This document shows, in pieces, positions 1 through 8,909 of a stretch of 55,233 nucleotides of DNA. Numbering within the stretch: position 1 is the stretch's first letter; every line of letters begins with the position of its first letter. Made by a program: the position numbers and the translations under genes. This DNA is from SURF-55 sp040755195 (GTDB taxonomy: Bacteria > Bacillota > Desulfotomaculia > Desulfotomaculales > Ammonificaceae): the NCBI GenBank assembly GCA_040755195.1, contig JBFMBL010000014.1:1-55233 (forward strand). Reading direction: 5' to 3'. The notes under the pieces are model-generated. The model made no database searches. It saw only the letters and a list, made by a program, of their open reading frames with translations, and was not told the DNA's origin.

Positions 1-2
1 CG

Positions 3-734
3 TTTACTTCCTGGCCCGGCGACGCCACCTTCAACCAAAAGCTCGGTATTGACTACCAGTACGAGCTTTGCTTCAAGTGCCACTCCTACTACAGTTACCG
101 TACCAGCCCGCCTAACGCGCCGAGCGGCGGGACCGAAACCGACCAGGCGAAGGAATTCAGTCCCAACAACCCCGCCTACCACGCGGTGGTGGGAACAAGC
201 AAAATGCCTTCTGGTTACGGAAAGTTCACCGGCACGGGTAGAAACGGCAACCCTTGGGCGTATAACAGCCGGATGTACTGCACCGACTGCCATGGCAGCA
301 ACAGTACCAGCGTTGCGGGACCACACGGCTCGACCGAGAAGTTCATCCTCAAGGCGCTATGGAACCCGGATACCGGCACCGCAGATGCCACGGGGAAGCG
401 CGGCACCGACACTTCCAGCCATCTCTGCTTTAAGTGCCACGATTACAACTTTTACGCCGGGACCGGGACAGGTGGAACCTCAAAATTTTCCAACGGTATG
501 AAATCTAACCTTCACGCAGTAACCAAGATGGGCTCTTACGTTCACGAACAGGGCTGCGCCTGCTGCCACGGAGCGGTCCCCCACGGCTACAAGCACCGGG
601 GAATGCTCGTAACTACTGCCGATGGTTCGCCTTATACCACCGGCGTAAAGGTCACCGCCATCTCCGTTCCTACCATAGGCAGTTGGAGCAAATCGAACTG
701 CAGCACCCTTTCCGGGTGCCATGGAGGAGGGTAA
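3..734 (+). CDS. Multihaem c-type cytochrome, C-terminal part (cut by window start)
   Basis: The reading frame is open from the first bases of the window, so the start lies upstream; 243 residues are visible. It carries CxxCH haem-attachment motifs CFKCH, CTDCH, CFKCH and CACCH, so it is an exported multihaem cytochrome c, probably used in electron transfer outside the membrane. The last possible motif is C-S-T-L-S-G-C-H, with five residues between the cysteines, and may not bind haem. The segment is closely similar to the last ~260 residues of the cytochrome that starts at 1130, including the words GNPL/GNPW, YCTDCH, SGHLCF and the AxPHG...RGML ending, so the two are tandem paralogues. The exact electron partner is not visible. 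Confidence 0.85.
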   Translation, partial: FTSWPGDATFNQKLGIDYQYELCFKCHSYYSYRTSPPNAPSGGTETDQAKEFSPNNPAYHAVVGTSKMPSGYGKFTGTGRNGNPWAYNSRMYCTDCHGSNSTSVAGPHGSTEKFILKALWNPDTGTADATGKRGTDTSSHLCFKCHDYNFYAGTGTGGTSKFSNGMKSNLHAVTKMGSYVHEQGCACCHGAVPHGYKHRGMLVTTADGSPYTTGVKVTAISVPTIGSWSKSNCSTLSGCHGGG

Positions 735-899
735 CAGGCAAAAAAGAGATGGTTCCATGCTCGGCCGGAAGGTTTTCCTCTGACTAAGTTTTTGTACCTC
801 TATGAATTGCAGAAGACCTTCATCCCACAAGGCATGACCGGGGCGCATGGTCTCCACAGTGCAATCCCGCACGGCTATCACGGCCGGGGTCCCCGTTAA
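735..899 (+). pseudogene. Decayed remnant of a cytochrome 3' end
   Basis: After the TAA of the first cytochrome the same frame stays open for 54 codons and ends with H-S-A-I-P-H-G-Y-H-G-R-G (about 855-890). This matches the end of the two neighbouring cytochromes (C-H-S-A-I-P-H-G-H-N-R-R-G in the gene at 1130) at both DNA and protein level, but the preceding CxxC is lost. It has no start or ribosome binding site. The best reading is a fragment left by recombination between tandem cytochrome copies. Confidence 0.55.
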
Positions 900-1129
900 A
901 TCTCAATTAGTCCCCCGGAAACCCTCCCCAAAAGCTTCAACGCCTTCGTATTGACTTTATAGAAGGGTTTTTTACTCCTTCGGTGCAAATGATGGAACCC
1001 TTCTCCAAAAAAATCTTTTAAACCTGGGAGGAATACGACGAGTTTTGTAGAATTATGAAAAACCACCTTGAAGTGGTTATCACGAATCGAGGAACAGGGA
1101 TTGTAAGTATCATCACGGAGGTTGATACC
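900..1129. other. Gap upstream of the 15-haem cytochrome
   Basis: No gene is seen here. A short hairpin, AACCAC/GTGGTT (1061-1066 and 1073-1078), lies about 50 bases before the start codon. An upstream in-frame ATG at 1055 has no Shine-Dalgarno sequence and would add 25 residues unlike a signal peptide. I saw no recognisable riboswitch. Confidence 0.4.
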
Positions 1130-3430
1130 ATGAGGCGGGTTGTGGTTATCTTTCACCTCCTTGTCATTTGCGGCCTCCTTATCGGGAGTTCCGTCTCAGG
1201 CTCCGTTTCGGCCCAGGCATACGAAAGCCCCCACGGGCCTTACGGCGACTTTCCCGCGGGGTGCGCCGCCTGCCACACAGCTCACGCCGGCCTCGGCAGC
1301 AAGCTCATTACCGAGATAAACATCACCACGCTCTGCTTCGGCTGTCACGACGGCACCGCCAGCACCTTCAACGTCGTCTACGATGTGGACAGCGCATACA
1401 GGGACGTTTACGGCTACGGCTTCAGTTGCGCCGGCGCGGTCTACTTCCACCCTGTGTTAAACACCGGCAACCCGCTGGTGGGCTCCGTGATCGAGTGTAC
1501 CAACTGCCACAACCCCCACAGCGACCTGACCGTCGGCGGCGCGACTTACCACAGGCTTTTAAACAGCTTCGACGGCACAAGCCGTTACTACCAGGGACCG
1601 GACTTCTGCCTTGCCTGCCACGGCTCGGTCGACCGCGGTTTTACCAGCGTGAAGAACGCAAGCGTCAGCTATTATACATATACCCTCGGCAACCACCGGA
1701 ATACAAAGGCAGTGCACTATAACACCAGCGAACCGGCGCTTCAGCCCGTATCGGGAACCCTCGTCACCTGCGCCGCCTGCCACTTCAAGCATGCCTCCGA
1801 TCAGAATCGCCTCCTGGCCAAAGGGGAAGAAAACCTGTGTTTTAAGTGTCACAACACCACCGCCAATTCGATGAGCGGGCGGAATATCCAGGACGAGTTC
1901 CAGTCGGTCACCACGGCCTCCTACCACGACATTTACGGCCGCACCGGGGCAAAGATCGAGTGCTCGAGCTGTCACGGGCCGCACACCGTCGGCGCGAAAT
2001 CGCTTTCGGTCGCCGATGCCACGTACTCCCAGGTTGCCAACCCGGACAACACCAAGTCGGTGATGGCCCGGGTTTCCGCCACCCAGGACAACGGCATCGC
2101 CAACACCGTGGGGACCTTCACCACCTTCTGCCTGAAGTGCCACGACGGCAGCCCGCCGACGGCGGTCGCCGACGTCTACAACTACGTCCCTTACAGCATC
2201 GTCTTCCCCACCGGCTGGCGGGGCAGCATCACCACGAATTCCGGCGGCTGGAACAAGTCCGCCTACACCGGTAAGGGCCATGACACCAGGAGCATTCTCT
2301 GTTCCGACTGCCACAAGAGCCACGGTTCCCAGTACAGCGTCCTGCAGGTATACGCCGAGGACACAGACACCGTCAGCGGTGAGTGTCTGGTGTGCCATGA
2401 CGGGAGCTTCACCGGCGCGGCCGACGTCAAAACTTACCTCACCAAGGCAAAGCGTCACCCGACGCTTTACACCTCCGGCAAGCACAGCGACACGGAGAAC
2501 TACGACAATATGCCGCTCGCGGACCGGCACGCGGAGTGCGTCGACTGCCACGACCCGCACCGCTGCGATAACACCGGCGCTTCGGCGCCTGATGCCTGGG
2601 GGTCGATAAAGGGAGTCTCGGGGGTAGCAGTTAACTTCGGTACCGGTTCTCTTATAAACTGGCCCGGTACGGCTACTTTTACTGAAAAGCTGGGGGTCGA
2701 CTACCAGTATGAACTCTGCTTCAAGTGCCACTCTTATTACAGCTACCGGACAAGTCCGCCCTCCTGGCCGAGCCGTCCCGCTATGGGCACGGAAACGGAC
2801 CAGGCGCAGGAATTCAGTCCCAATAACCCCGGTTACCACGCCGTAGTCGGGGAGAGTAAAATACCTACGTTCAATTACAACGGCACTGACTACTACTATG
2901 GAAAATTTACGGGGAACGACAGAAACGGCAATCCCTTGACCGCAACTAGTAGGCTGTATTGTACCGACTGCCACCGCCGCGCCGCGGACGGATCACCCGA
3001 GGGGCCGCACGGCTCAGCACAAACCTCGATGTTGCGCGGCGCTTGGCAGCGCGACGCCGACAACAGGTACACGGGCACCGGAGGGTACTTAACCGATTCT
3101 TCCGGACATCTATGCTTCTTTTGCCATAACAGGAATTTTTACGATAATTATCCGAGCTGGGACCAAGGCAGTGTAACTGTACGTTCAAAGTTTTCCGGTC
3201 CGCAAGGGGGTTTTCAGTATAATTACCACTCCGCACATGACGACATCCAGTGTGCGGCATGTCACAGCGCAATCCCGCACGGGCACAACCGGCGCGGCAT
3301 GTTGGCGCTTGACAGCGACACTGATAACCGGTACAGCATCGCCTCACACCTGGTGCAGATACCGGAACCACTCCCTTCCCCGGGTAACTGGCGTTGTACC
3401 GATTGCAAAAGCACCAGCCATCACAAGTAG
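1130..3430 (+). CDS. Secreted multihaem cytochrome c, 15 CxxCH plus one CxxCK
   Basis: A 766-residue protein with an N-terminal signal peptide (MRRVVV... hydrophobic core ... SAQA) and 15 canonical CxxCH motifs spread over its length. Each could hold one covalently bound haem, so it is probably an extracytoplasmic electron carrier or terminal reductase subunit. A sixteenth site near the C-terminus reads CTDCK. A CxxCK haem site is known from the active site of NrfA nitrite reductase, but here it sits 6 residues from the stop and may simply be degenerate. The start at 1130 is chosen because GGAGGT lies 7 bases upstream and the signal peptide begins there. Ccm maturation genes follow 1.4 kb downstream, consistent with a high demand for haem attachment. 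The family is not a recognised named enzyme; it resembles doubled-CxxCH multihaem proteins. Confidence 0.88.
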   Translation: MRRVVVIFHLLVICGLLIGSSVSGSVSAQAYESPHGPYGDFPAGCAACHTAHAGLGSKLITEINITTLCFGCHDGTASTFNVVYDVDSAYRDVYGYGFSCAGAVYFHPVLNTGNPLVGSVIECTNCHNPHSDLTVGGATYHRLLNSFDGTSRYYQGPDFCLACHGSVDRGFTSVKNASVSYYTYTLGNHRNTKAVHYNTSEPALQPVSGTLVTCAACHFKHASDQNRLLAKGEENLCFKCHNTTANSMSGRNIQDEFQSVTTASYHDIYGRTGAKIECSSCHGPHTVGAKSLSVADATYSQVANPDNTKSVMARVSATQDNGIANTVGTFTTFCLKCHDGSPPTAVADVYNYVPYSIVFPTGWRGSITTNSGGWNKSAYTGKGHDTRSILCSDCHKSHGSQYSVLQVYAEDTDTVSGECLVCHDGSFTGAADVKTYLTKAKRHPTLYTSGKHSDTENYDNMPLADRHAECVDCHDPHRCDNTGASAPDAWGSIKGVSGVAVNFGTGSLINWPGTATFTEKLGVDYQYELCFKCHSYYSYRTSPPSWPSRPAMGTETDQAQEFSPNNPGYHAVVGESKIPTFNYNGTDYYYGKFTGNDRNGNPLTATSRLYCTDCHRRAADGSPEGPHGSAQTSMLRGAWQRDADNRYTGTGGYLTDSSGHLCFFCHNRNFYDNYPSWDQGSVTVRSKFSGPQGGFQYNYHSAHDDIQCAACHSAIPHGHNRRGMLALDSDTDNRYSIASHLVQIPEPLPSPGNWRCTDCKSTSHHK

Positions 3431-3903
3431 TTGCTTGGCAATCGCCGTCTAAAGCGAGCCTTCTAAACCTTTAACCCGTGCATCCTGCCTAAAACACGGC
3501 GTACCAAGACTTGGCAACATCTTAAGCCGCGCTCAACACAATGCCCCTCATACCTTTCGCCCTTCCGGTAGCATTTAGCCGCCGCAATCACGGTGCACAC
3601 TGTAGCGGCAATTAAAATCCGCCTGTGTGAGACGTATTACCGCCTAGTAAACCATATTTCAGGTTTTTTAGTCTTTACCTGAGCGTAAAACGGCGGTATT
3701 ACGCAGGAATTGTTGGACCTAAATGAAAGTGTATCTTTGATAATTGACTTATTAATACCAGTTACGCCAGTTACGGTTACGGGGTCAGGTTACGGTTACG
3801 GGGTCAGGTCTTGAAAAATCAGTTTTACGGTTTGCTACTGGGTTACGGTTACGGGGTCAGGTCTTGAAAAATCAGTTTTACGGTTTGCTACTGTGAACTT
3901 TTC
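3431..3903. other. Gene-free gap between cytochrome and vapBC
   Basis: No convincing gene. The left part has scattered inverted repeats, for example ATTACCGCC (about 3638) facing GGCGGTATT (about 3692). The right part holds a tandem 53-bp repeat, listed separately. Confidence 0.4.
3770..3893. repeat. 53-bp tandem direct repeat, 2.4 copies
   Basis: Two perfect head-to-tail copies of a 53-base unit occupy 3788-3840 and 3841-3893, and a partial copy (GTTACGGTTACGGGGTCAGG) precedes them at 3770-3789. The unit begins GGTTACGGTTACGGGGTCAG and ends TTTGCTACTG. There are no spacers between copies, so it is not a CRISPR array. It sits just past the 3' end of the toxin gene. Confidence 0.9.
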
Positions 3904-4362
3904 CTACGCGCCGCAGTAATCGTCCAATAGCAGGACCGGTAAAACCTCCGTCTTTGCCCACATAAGGTCGTTGCTTACAACAGCCCGGCATCCGGATACC
4001 TTCGCCGTAGCAATGATAAGAGCGTCCGGCAGGGGCAATCCCATTCCCGCCCGCAGCTTCGCCGCTTCCTGAGCAATCGGCCGGGAGACCGGCACCACAT
4101 TTATACCCGGGAAGTTATTTAGAAAGGCCTGCACCAAACTCAAGCTTTCCTCATCATCTTTTCTGAGAGGCCCGACCAGCAACTCTGCCTCCGTAATTAC
4201 TGATAACCTCGCTTCTACAGCTTGTTCCTCAATAAGCCGAAAGAGCGGCTCTACCAGGACGCTGTACGGAACAACCTTTTGGAGAAAGTAGACGGGTATG
4301 CTTGTATCCAGGAGCACGCGGGGATACCCGCTCACTTTTTTCAGAAAGGCTTCTTTTCCCAA
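3904..4362 (-). CDS. PIN-domain ribonuclease toxin (VapC-type)
   Basis: A 152-residue PIN-domain protein, the toxin half of a VapBC-type system; such toxins cut RNA (often tRNA or rRNA) with a Mg-binding acidic centre. Visible acidic residues fit the family: D in LLDTS (about residue 19), E in ITEAEL (about 60), D in LPDALIIATA (about 112) and D in SNDL (about 131). The start is a TTG at 4362 with AAGGAG 8 bases upstream. It overlaps the end of the antitoxin gene by 22 bases, which implies translational coupling. Target RNA is unknown. Confidence 0.85.
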   Translation of the reverse strand: MGKEAFLKKVSGYPRVLLDTSIPVYFLQKVVPYSVLVEPLFRLIEEQAVEARLSVITEAELLVGPLRKDDEESLSLVQAFLNNFPGINVVPVSRPIAQEAAKLRAGMGLPLPDALIIATAKVSGCRAVVSNDLMWAKTEVLPVLLLDDYCGA

Positions 4363-4598
4363 GACACGCGCTCCTTTCGCAGGTAGGCCTCAATTTCTTC
4401 TTTTGTTTTACCGTAAACATCATTAAGACAGCCGGATAAAAGCGCCGTGTAGCTCTTTGTCCGGGGAGAAATAATGATCCTGTCGCCCACGATTTCCATT
4501 AGCACTTTCTCCCCCGGTTTTAGTCCTAAAGCCTTACAAAAAGCCGCCGGTATGGTTACTTGTCTCTTACTGGAAACTCCTCTGATAGACCTGTTCAT
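4341..4598 (-). CDS. AbrB/SpoVT-type antitoxin (VapB-like)
   Basis: An 85-residue protein with an N-terminal swapped-hairpin AbrB DNA-binding domain (about residues 5-50; V-S-S-K-R-Q-V-T-I-P-A-A, GLKPGEKV) and a short C-terminal tail that would cover the toxin. The ATG at 4598 is preceded by GGGGGAAG; an in-frame ATG 60 bases further upstream lacks a ribosome binding site. It probably represses its own promoter together with the PIN toxin. Confidence 0.82.
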   Translation of the reverse strand: MNRSIRGVSSKRQVTIPAAFCKALGLKPGEKVLMEIVGDRIIISPRTKSYTALLSGCLNDVYGKTKEEIEAYLRKERVSWEKKPF

Positions 4599-4839
4599 TT
4601 TTCTTCCCCCAATAAAAATTTCTCTTACTATTGTAACAAACAGTAAGAGGAGATACAATGTCGCAATTGACTTCGCAAGTTTAATTGACTTCGAAAGCCG
4701 GGGCCGTTAAACTGAAAAAAGTTACGAACCAATTTAAAACCACTAATTCTACTTAAAAAGAAAAAATCACGTTTCAGCCAGTTGCTTTATAAGATCCGTT
4801 AAGAACTTCACTTAGACCATGGAGGGTCAAGCCTATATC

Positions 4840-5496
4840 ATGCGCTTTACAGGTAATCCGCGGAAAAAATCTTTTCTTGCCTTGCTCGCGTTAATTTTAT
4901 CGGCCGTGGTCCTCGCGCTCATCGCCCCCGAAGAAAAGACCTTGGGGCAGTATATCAGGCTTATTTATATCCACGCCGCAGTCACCTGGGTTGGCCTTTC
5001 GATGTTTGCGGTGTCCGGAGTATTTGCGCTTCTTTCTTTTATGGCCGCGCTTGCACCGGAAAAGGAAAAGGCGCAAAAAGCCAAAGACCTGCTGATCGAC
5101 CTGTCCTCCGCCGGCCAGTCAACCGCCATCGTATTCTGGACGGCCAGCGCCGCCCTAGGGTCGGTCGCGGCTTACCTCACCTGGGGTGGAAACTGGTGGA
5201 TTGAGCCCCGGATAAAGGTTGCCCTGTTCATCCTTATTCTCGCTCTGTTTATCTACCAACTGAGGCAGATGACAGGCAAAAAATTCTTGATTGCGGGGTT
5301 AAACCTCAGCCTGCCCCTCTTGATCCTGTTACTGCTATCAGTTACCGGAAAGCTTGTCCACCCGCATAACGCCTTCACACAATCCGATTCTATCCGGATG
5401 AAGCTATTCGCCGCCCTCATCACGCTTGTATTCGTTGTTGCGGCGGCTAACTGTCTATACCTGTTTTTTACACGGCAAAGACTCCGGGGGGTCTGA
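4840..5496 (+). CDS. CcmC/CcsA-related membrane protein, first gene of the ccm operon
   Basis: A 218-residue integral membrane protein with six or seven hydrophobic helices. It belongs to the cytochrome c assembly (CcmC/CcmF/CcsA) superfamily: it has the H of YIHAAVTW, a WGGNWWIEPR segment corresponding to the tryptophan-rich WGxWWxWEPR haem-handling loop, and an HPHNAF histidine pair like the second CcmC histidine site. The loop is altered compared with the true CcmC at 9596 (no second WxW), so it may have a specialised or accessory role. GGAGGG lies 13 bases before the ATG at 4840; an in-frame ATG at 4819 would add 7 residues but has no ribosome binding site. It precedes ccmE by 112 bases. 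Confidence 0.75.
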   Translation: MRFTGNPRKKSFLALLALILSAVVLALIAPEEKTLGQYIRLIYIHAAVTWVGLSMFAVSGVFALLSFMAALAPEKEKAQKAKDLLIDLSSAGQSTAIVFWTASAALGSVAAYLTWGGNWWIEPRIKVALFILILALFIYQLRQMTGKKFLIAGLNLSLPLLILLLLSVTGKLVHPHNAFTQSDSIRMKLFAALITLVFVVAAANCLYLFFTRQRLRGV

Positions 5497-5608
5497 ACAT
5501 GCCAGTTTTGTGTCCGGCGCCTTTGCTCTTTGACCGGTTTGTGTTGACCCGGCAGGGTTTTAAAATTATACTACGTAATAACTTCTAACTAACTTAGGAG
5601 AGATTTAG

Positions 5609-6010
5609 ATGGTTGACAGGAAGAGCCAGACGCGTCTGCTGGTGGTTACGATTATCATTCTTGGTATCGTCAGCTATATGATATACAACTCATCCACGTC
5701 GTCCTACGCCTACTTCAAAAAGGTGGGAGAAGTCACCGCCGACTCCTCTCTGATCGGCAAATCGATCAGAGTGGGCGGCAAGATAGTAAAGAACTCGATC
5801 GTCCAGACAGGGCGCAGGTACACCTTCAAAATCAGTGAGCAGGGCAAGCAGTTAACGGTTGTTTATTCGGGCCAACTGCCTTCGACCTTTGGCGATGAGG
5901 TATACGCCATCGCGGAAGGCAAGCTTGTTTCCCCCGGCATGCTTGAAGCCAAAAGCGTTATTACCCGGTGTCCCTCAAAATACGAGTCCAAGAAGGCAGA
6001 GGTAAAGTAG
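5609..6010 (+). CDS. ccmE: CcmE haem chaperone, CxxxY variant
   Basis: A 133-residue, N-terminally membrane-anchored protein (helix at about 9-27) with a beta-barrel OB-fold region (FKKVGEVTADSSLIGKSIRVGG...). CcmE takes haem from CcmC and hands it to CcmF for attachment to apocytochromes. Classical CcmE binds haem through His in a HxxxY motif; here the place holds C-P-S-K-Y, the CxxxY variant known from archaea and some sulfate reducers. The ATG at 5609 follows GGAGAG. It is 3 bases from ccmF, so they are co-translated. Confidence 0.88.
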   Translation: MVDRKSQTRLLVVTIIILGIVSYMIYNSSTSSYAYFKKVGEVTADSSLIGKSIRVGGKIVKNSIVQTGRRYTFKISEQGKQLTVVYSGQLPSTFGDEVYAIAEGKLVSPGMLEAKSVITRCPSKYESKKAEVK

Positions 6011-6013
6011 CGT

Positions 6014-7978
6014 ATGCGTATCCTTGGTTTAATCGCTCTTGTTATCTTAGTTATTCTATCCCTTTACACGACATACGTTTTCTTCTCCGGCAACAAATTA
6101 AAAAAAGGAGAGCAGCGGTACAAGGCGGCCAGCCGGCTCATGATCTGGCAGTTTCTGGCCGTCACTTTTGCCGGTGTAATTCTGTTCATCGCGTTTTTAA
6201 CCGATGATTTCTCCTTCGCCTATGTCGCCGAGCATTCGGCGGCGCAAATGAGTTCTTTTTACAAAGCGTCCGCCTTCTGGGCCGGTCATGAGGGCTCGCT
6301 TCTTCTCTGGCTCTGGATGCTCTCGGGCTTTACATCAGTCCTGTCCCTGCTTAACCTTAAAACAACCGACCGGCTTAATTCACTTGCCCTGTACCTTTCA
6401 AATTTTGTTCAGCTCTTTCTGGCGGTCACTATCCTGGCCGCCACCAACCCGTTTGAAGCTGCGGGCCACACCGCAACCGGCGCCGGGCTCAACCCGCTTC
6501 TGATGCACTGGGCGATGGTTGTACACCCGCCTACCCTTTTCATGGGTTATGCCGGCCTTACCATCCCGTTTGCCTTCGCGATCGCCGCGCTGCTCGACAG
6601 AAACGCGTCGACCGACTGGATCAATAAGGCCCGCGGTTGGATGCTTTTCGCCTGGCTTTTCCTTACCGTGGGGATATTCCTGGGTGCGGTCTGGGCCTAC
6701 GTCGTTCTCGGCTGGGGTGGGTACTGGGGTTGGGATCCGGTGGAAAACGCGTCGATCTTGCCCTGGCTCGCCTGTACGGCGCTCCTGCACACCTTTACCA
6801 TTTACCGCCGCAGGGGCGGCATGAAGCTGTGGGCGGTAGCCCTGGCTTCATTTTCGTTCCTGATGTGCTTCATGGCAACGTTCATCACGCGTTCGGGCCT
6901 GATCCAATCCGTACACGCGTTTCCTGATCTCCGGTGGGATCTTACACTTCTCTTCGGTGGCTTTATGTTAGCCGCCGCCGGGTTCACGGTTTATCTCATG
7001 AGATCAAGGAAAAATGAGTTTGCGTCCGGAGAGTTCTTCAGCGATTTCCTTTCAAGGCATTTTACCTATTATTTGAACAGTTTGTTGCTGGTGCTCTTTG
7101 CTTTGATTATTCTGGGCGCCACGGTGATTCCGCCGTTTTTCCAGACCGTGCTCGGACCTGAGTTTTACAACCGGCTTGCGGGCCCCCTCGGGTTGATTTA
7201 CCTGTTGATAATAACCATTTGCCCGTTTCTCGGCTGGACCAAAACCGACCGCGGAAAACTACTGAAGCAGCTTGCCCTCCCGGCTGCGGTCGCCGTGGTT
7301 GCGGCAATCGCTCTCTATTCCGACTGGGGAGACAACATCATCGGCTTTTGCACCATAGTGGCGTCAATCTTCGCCGTGACTGCGGTGCTGGAACTCTTTT
7401 ATCTCCTGGCAGGCACGAGGGCCAAGAGCCATGGAACCGGTTTTTTCGCCGCGCTGGCAGGGCTCTTCAAGTACAACCGCAGCCAGGCCGCCGGGTACAT
7501 GAGCCACCTGGGTATAGCGATCTTGATGTTCGGTATCGCAGGGTCCATGCTTTATGTACAGGAGATCCAGACCGTTATCAGTCAACCGGATCAGGTTGTT
7601 CAGGTCGGCAACTACAACCTGGTGTTTAAAGGAATGCAGGAGGAACAACGGCCCGGCGAGTACATTTACAGCGGCGTCCTGCAAATGAGGGACCGCGAGA
7701 ACGGGGATGAATTCGTTCGCGAATTAAAGCCGCAGTTTATATACCACGAGATCCAGGGGCAGCAAACCACAAAGGCGGCGATACACGCCGAGGTGTTCCG
7801 CGACATCTTCGTCGTGTTTAACGGCATGGACCGGTACGGCAACCTCTCCCTGGACATAAAGATCAACCCGCTGATTTCTTTTGTCTGGACCGGGAGTTTG
7901 ATCCTGGTGCTCGGCACTTTGATTGCTATGTGGCCGAAAAAAACAATTCGCGAAGAAGTCCTAAGTCCGGAGTTCTGA
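6014..7978 (+). CDS. ccmF: CcmF haem lyase
   Basis: A 654-residue polytopic membrane protein, normal length for CcmF, the enzyme that attaches haem to CxxCH cysteines in system I. The signature WAGHEGSLLLWLW appears near residue 95 and the tryptophan-rich GWGGYWGWDPVENAS loop near residue 235; both are diagnostic. The C-terminal extracytoplasmic domain (about 500-625) precedes a final membrane helix. It starts 3 bases after ccmE. No ccmG or ccmH gene (thiol-redox parts) is found beside it, so reduction of the apocytochrome must be served from elsewhere or by another protein. Confidence 0.93.
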   Translation: MRILGLIALVILVILSLYTTYVFFSGNKLKKGEQRYKAASRLMIWQFLAVTFAGVILFIAFLTDDFSFAYVAEHSAAQMSSFYKASAFWAGHEGSLLLWLWMLSGFTSVLSLLNLKTTDRLNSLALYLSNFVQLFLAVTILAATNPFEAAGHTATGAGLNPLLMHWAMVVHPPTLFMGYAGLTIPFAFAIAALLDRNASTDWINKARGWMLFAWLFLTVGIFLGAVWAYVVLGWGGYWGWDPVENASILPWLACTALLHTFTIYRRRGGMKLWAVALASFSFLMCFMATFITRSGLIQSVHAFPDLRWDLTLLFGGFMLAAAGFTVYLMRSRKNEFASGEFFSDFLSRHFTYYLNSLLLVLFALIILGATVIPPFFQTVLGPEFYNRLAGPLGLIYLLIITICPFLGWTKTDRGKLLKQLALPAAVAVVAAIALYSDWGDNIIGFCTIVASIFAVTAVLELFYLLAGTRAKSHGTGFFAALAGLFKYNRSQAAGYMSHLGIAILMFGIAGSMLYVQEIQTVISQPDQVVQVGNYNLVFKGMQEEQRPGEYIYSGVLQMRDRENGDEFVRELKPQFIYHEIQGQQTTKAAIHAEVFRDIFVVFNGMDRYGNLSLDIKINPLISFVWTGSLILVLGTLIAMWPKKTIREEVLSPEF

Positions 7979-8192
7979 GTCCTCGGTCACAAGTGACGGG
8001 TTGCGGGTTGCGCGTTACGGGTTAAGTCTTAATCCTTGCGGGTTACGAGTTACGGGGTATTGGGTAACGAGTTCTTAATTCTATATTCTACCTTCTATAT
8101 TCTATATTCTGGCTACTGACTACTGGATTCTGACCTCGGATTCTTGATTCTTGGCGTCTTGGCGGTTTAATATTTTCAAGGAGACTTAATCC
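7979..8192. repeat. Low-complexity repeat patch inside the ccm operon
   Basis: The 214 bases between ccmF and ccmA hold degenerate short repeats (GGGTTGCGGGTTGCG..., TTCTATATTCTATATTCTGG...) and end with TTGGCGTCTTGGCGGTT at 8151-8167. The same words recur at 10463-10590, 28.1 kb, 41.4 kb and 54.6 kb. No gene is seen. Confidence 0.7.
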
Positions 8193-8909
8193 ATGAGCGC
8201 AGTCCCGGAAATCGAGGTAAAAAACCTCTCAAAATTCTTCGGGAAAAGGAAGGTTCTCGATAAGGTATCGTTCAGCCTCGAGAAAGGAGGCTTTATCTCT
8301 TTATTCGGTCCTAACGGCGCAGGTAAAACAACCCTTATAAAAATCATATCCACCCTTATGGCGCCCAGTGAAGGCGAGGTGCGATTGGCGGGCGTAGACC
8401 CGCGAAAGGACTCGGCGGCTGTCAGGGCAAGAATCGGGTTGATCTCGCACAACCCTTTGCTCTATATGGATCTCAGCGCAGAGGAGAATCTGAGGTTCTA
8501 CGGCGCCATGTACGGCGTTGAAAAACTCGCTCCGCGCGTTAACGATCTGCTTGACCGGGTAGAGCTGACGCACCGGCGTTATGACCTGGTGCGGACCTTT
8601 TCCAAGGGTATGATTCAGCGTCTGGCGATAGCACGCGCGCTTCTTCACGCGCCGTCGGTTCTCTTTCTCGACGAACCGCATAACGGTCTCGACCCGCACG
8701 CCGTAGAGATATTCGAGAATTTGCTGGACGGCATCAGAAAGGATCACACCTTTATCATGATCACCCACAACATAGAACGCGGTCTGGAGCTTTGCTCGAA
8801 AGCGATGATCCTGTACAACGGCCGGGTGGTCTTTCACCACGACCGGGAAGGAATCGATATCGACACGTTTAGGGAGATATACCGCGAGCGTGTAAGGGGT
8901 GACGCTTAG
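8193..8909 (+). CDS. ccmA: Haem exporter ATP-binding protein CcmA
   Basis: A 238-residue ABC ATPase: Walker A GPNGAGKTT (about 41-49), signature FSKGMIQRL in place of LSGGQ (about 138-146), Walker B VLFLDEP (about 163-169) and switch His in MITHN. With CcmB it powers the release of holo-CcmE from the CcmC complex. The ATG at 8193 follows AAGGAG. Its stop overlaps the ccmB start by one base. Identity as CcmA rather than a general ABC ATPase rests on its position between ccmF and ccmB. Confidence 0.88.
   Translation: MSAVPEIEVKNLSKFFGKRKVLDKVSFSLEKGGFISLFGPNGAGKTTLIKIISTLMAPSEGEVRLAGVDPRKDSAAVRARIGLISHNPLLYMDLSAEENLRFYGAMYGVEKLAPRVNDLLDRVELTHRRYDLVRTFSKGMIQRLAIARALLHAPSVLFLDEPHNGLDPHAVEIFENLLDGIRKDHTFIMITHNIERGLELCSKAMILYNGRVVFHHDREGIDIDTFREIYRERVRGDA

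Noticed and set aside
1559..2974. 471-codon open frame on the minus strand opposite the 15-haem cytochrome
   Set aside because: It is an antisense shadow: the plus strand encodes 15 regular CxxCH motifs with signal peptide and ribosome binding site, and the minus product shows no family resemblance.
3770..3893. Possible CRISPR array
   Set aside because: Units are contiguous with no spacers, and there are only two full copies and no cas genes.
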